Shown piece by piece: positions 62,661-64,000 of a stretch of DNA of 64,000 bases. The stretch is from Aradus depressus (lineage: Eukaryota > Arthropoda > Insecta > Hemiptera > Aradidae), in NCBI GenBank assembly GCA_963662175.1, contig OY759215.1, positions 56,251,213 through 56,315,212 of the forward strand, given 5' to 3'. Positions within the stretch are counted from its first letter, which is position 1; each line of letters begins with the position of its first letter. The notes beneath the pieces were generated by a model. That model made no database searches. It was not told the origin of the DNA and worked only from the letters and a program-made list of their open reading frames with translations. Position numbers and translations under genes: made by a program.

Positions 62661-64000
62661 ATATAATAGGTATAAGGAAGGAATATATATTATAATTTAA
62701 AATATAATTAAAAACTATTTCTACAGTATTTAATAGTATTATTATTTTTATATTAATTTATTTTCTATTTATATAATTTTTTTTTCTATTATTTATTTAA
62801 TTTTATTTTTTCTATTATTGTTATTGCAAATCTCATGGAAATAAATATTATTATTAATATTTTGTTATATTATATCTTTTGTTATATACTCTCCTATTGA
62901 AAGCATTTACTTAATAACCTGACATTCGTCCTAGCATTCAGTTACCGTTCATGGAAAGTTATTATTAGAATATTATTATCAGAATGTGTTTATTTTTATT
63001 CCCTAGAATATATTGAACCCATTGTTATCAAAATGTCGTCAAACCCTTGAAGGTCATCAGAATCATCCCCTTCATAAGTCGAGCACATTGTTATCAGAAT
63101 GTTCATGTCACAATATAGGTGCAGAGAGCCCATTGTTACCAGCTGAGTAACGACAGGTTTCCAAGTACCCATCCATGGAGGTGTATCTCTTTGGAACGAT
63201 TGTTTGAATAAATCGGCCTAATATATTATTCTTCCTTGAAAATATTCGCCTTGAATACTGATCAAACTTATGCAAAATTTTTAGATCCACTTTGAGAATA
63301 AAAATATAATAGCATAATGAAATAAAAAATTCAGGAGTAAAAAGCTCCAAGTGTCCCTTGAGTAACGTCATTCAAGAAGCGACTACGTCAATATCTTATC
63401 AGAATAATAAACAGCACTGGGTGACACGACACACAATTCTTCAGCTGTTATCAAACAAAAAATATTTATACTATAGAGCTTGTTTCTTTTCTTTTTTTTT
63501 TCTTGTTTTTTTGTATTTATGGTCACTATATGACGATAATGAGTAAATTAATCATGCGATAAACGGAATTGATAAAATAATTATTTATTTTATTGGTTTA
63601 AATTATTTTATTTTGGGTCCAGTATCTAAGCAGATAGACGCTGAAGAAATTTTAATGTTATCTGTGACAAGGATCATATTTTGGACAATATAATGTTCGT
63701 CCTATTTTCGTTTAGCTTTCATTTAGGGATATCGTCAATGAATTTCCCAGAGAAACAAACGCATCGGCTATTCATGTAGCGGAAATGGATCTTATACATC
63801 TGTAAACATATTTGCAGTCAATTCGATTTTTTCCTTTGAAAAATCAGACTAGAGGGATCGGCCTTGTTACCTAAAAAAACTGCTTTCTCAGAAAATTTCT
63901 GAGTTTAAGACTGCCGAAGTCCATGCAATTTTAGTCTTCAGTTTCTATTAACTCCCCCTCCATTAAATCAATGCGTAAAATAATATATTTTTGATCTACT
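62661..64000. other. AT-rich intergenic DNA, nothing recognised
   Basis: Simple AT-rich sequence (ATT- and TTA-rich at 62690-62880), with no repeat family or coding signal seen. Confidence 0.45.

Overview
This window looks like repeat-rich, AT-rich nuclear DNA from an invertebrate, probably an arthropod. Short exon-like ORFs are absent, short interspersed elements end in CCTAA pentamers (the arthropod telomere motif), and there are relics of Penelope-like, LINE, hAT, PIF/Harbinger, pogo/mariner and LTR elements. The overall repeat style reminds me of parasitic copepods (Lepeophtheirus/Caligus), but that is recollection and the sequence does not prove it. I find no convincing host protein-coding gene, rRNA, tRNA gene or CRISPR array. 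One GC-richer ORF at 52.36-52.54 kb is the only weak exon candidate.

The window is a mosaic of a few families. (1) A tRNA-derived SINE of about 340 bp, about 28 copies or fragments, many with 10-13 bp target-site duplications (TSDs). (2) 'Family A', about 30 copies or fragments in both orientations. It starts with a CGGTGAATCACCG palindrome and ACTTCCCCAGC, carries a variable number of roughly 130-150 bp internal repeats, and ends in a hairpin closing with GCTGGGGAAGT. This layout is like non-autonomous Helentrons (HINE/DINE type). (3) An intact-looking non-autonomous LTR retrotransposon at 7600-12771, minus strand, with two 971-bp LTRs that I read as identical and one Gag-like ORF. (4) Three solo LTRs of another family (747, 20969 and 37993), one inserted into a SINE with a 5-bp TSD. 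(5) Penelope-like debris, including a GIY-YIG endonuclease fragment at 55 kb and at least nine hammerhead-ribozyme-like cores (14.2, 14.4, 25.2, 28.1, 28.2, 32.4, 53.3-53.8, 54.0 and 55.6 kb). (6) MITEs and foldback elements with long inverted repeats (436, 18277, 20144, 23642, 29346, 29646, 36068).

Layout: 0-7.6 kb, MITE, solo LTR, SINEs and family A. 7.6-12.8 kb, LTR retrotransposon. 13-19.4 kb, Penelope relics, family A and a SINE-containing foldback. 19.9-24.2 kb, nested insertions (solo LTR in SINE; hAT in family A, with a MITE in the hAT). 24.5-33.5 kb, family A, hammerhead elements and a PIF/Harbinger element. 34-42 kb, pogo-like MITE, solo LTR, a SINE in a tandem array and a LINE relic. 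42-52 kb, mainly family A and SINEs. 52.3-56.7 kb, the Penelope/hAT cluster. 57-62.5 kb, family A carrying SINE insertions and a Harbinger relic. 62.5-64 kb, featureless AT-rich DNA.

The elements interact mainly by nesting. SINEs and a hammerhead element use family A as target, and a SINE hosts a solo LTR. The most notable material is the set of hammerhead cores with self-complementary stem III sequences, and the LTR element whose LTR holds a second copy of its own primer-binding region.
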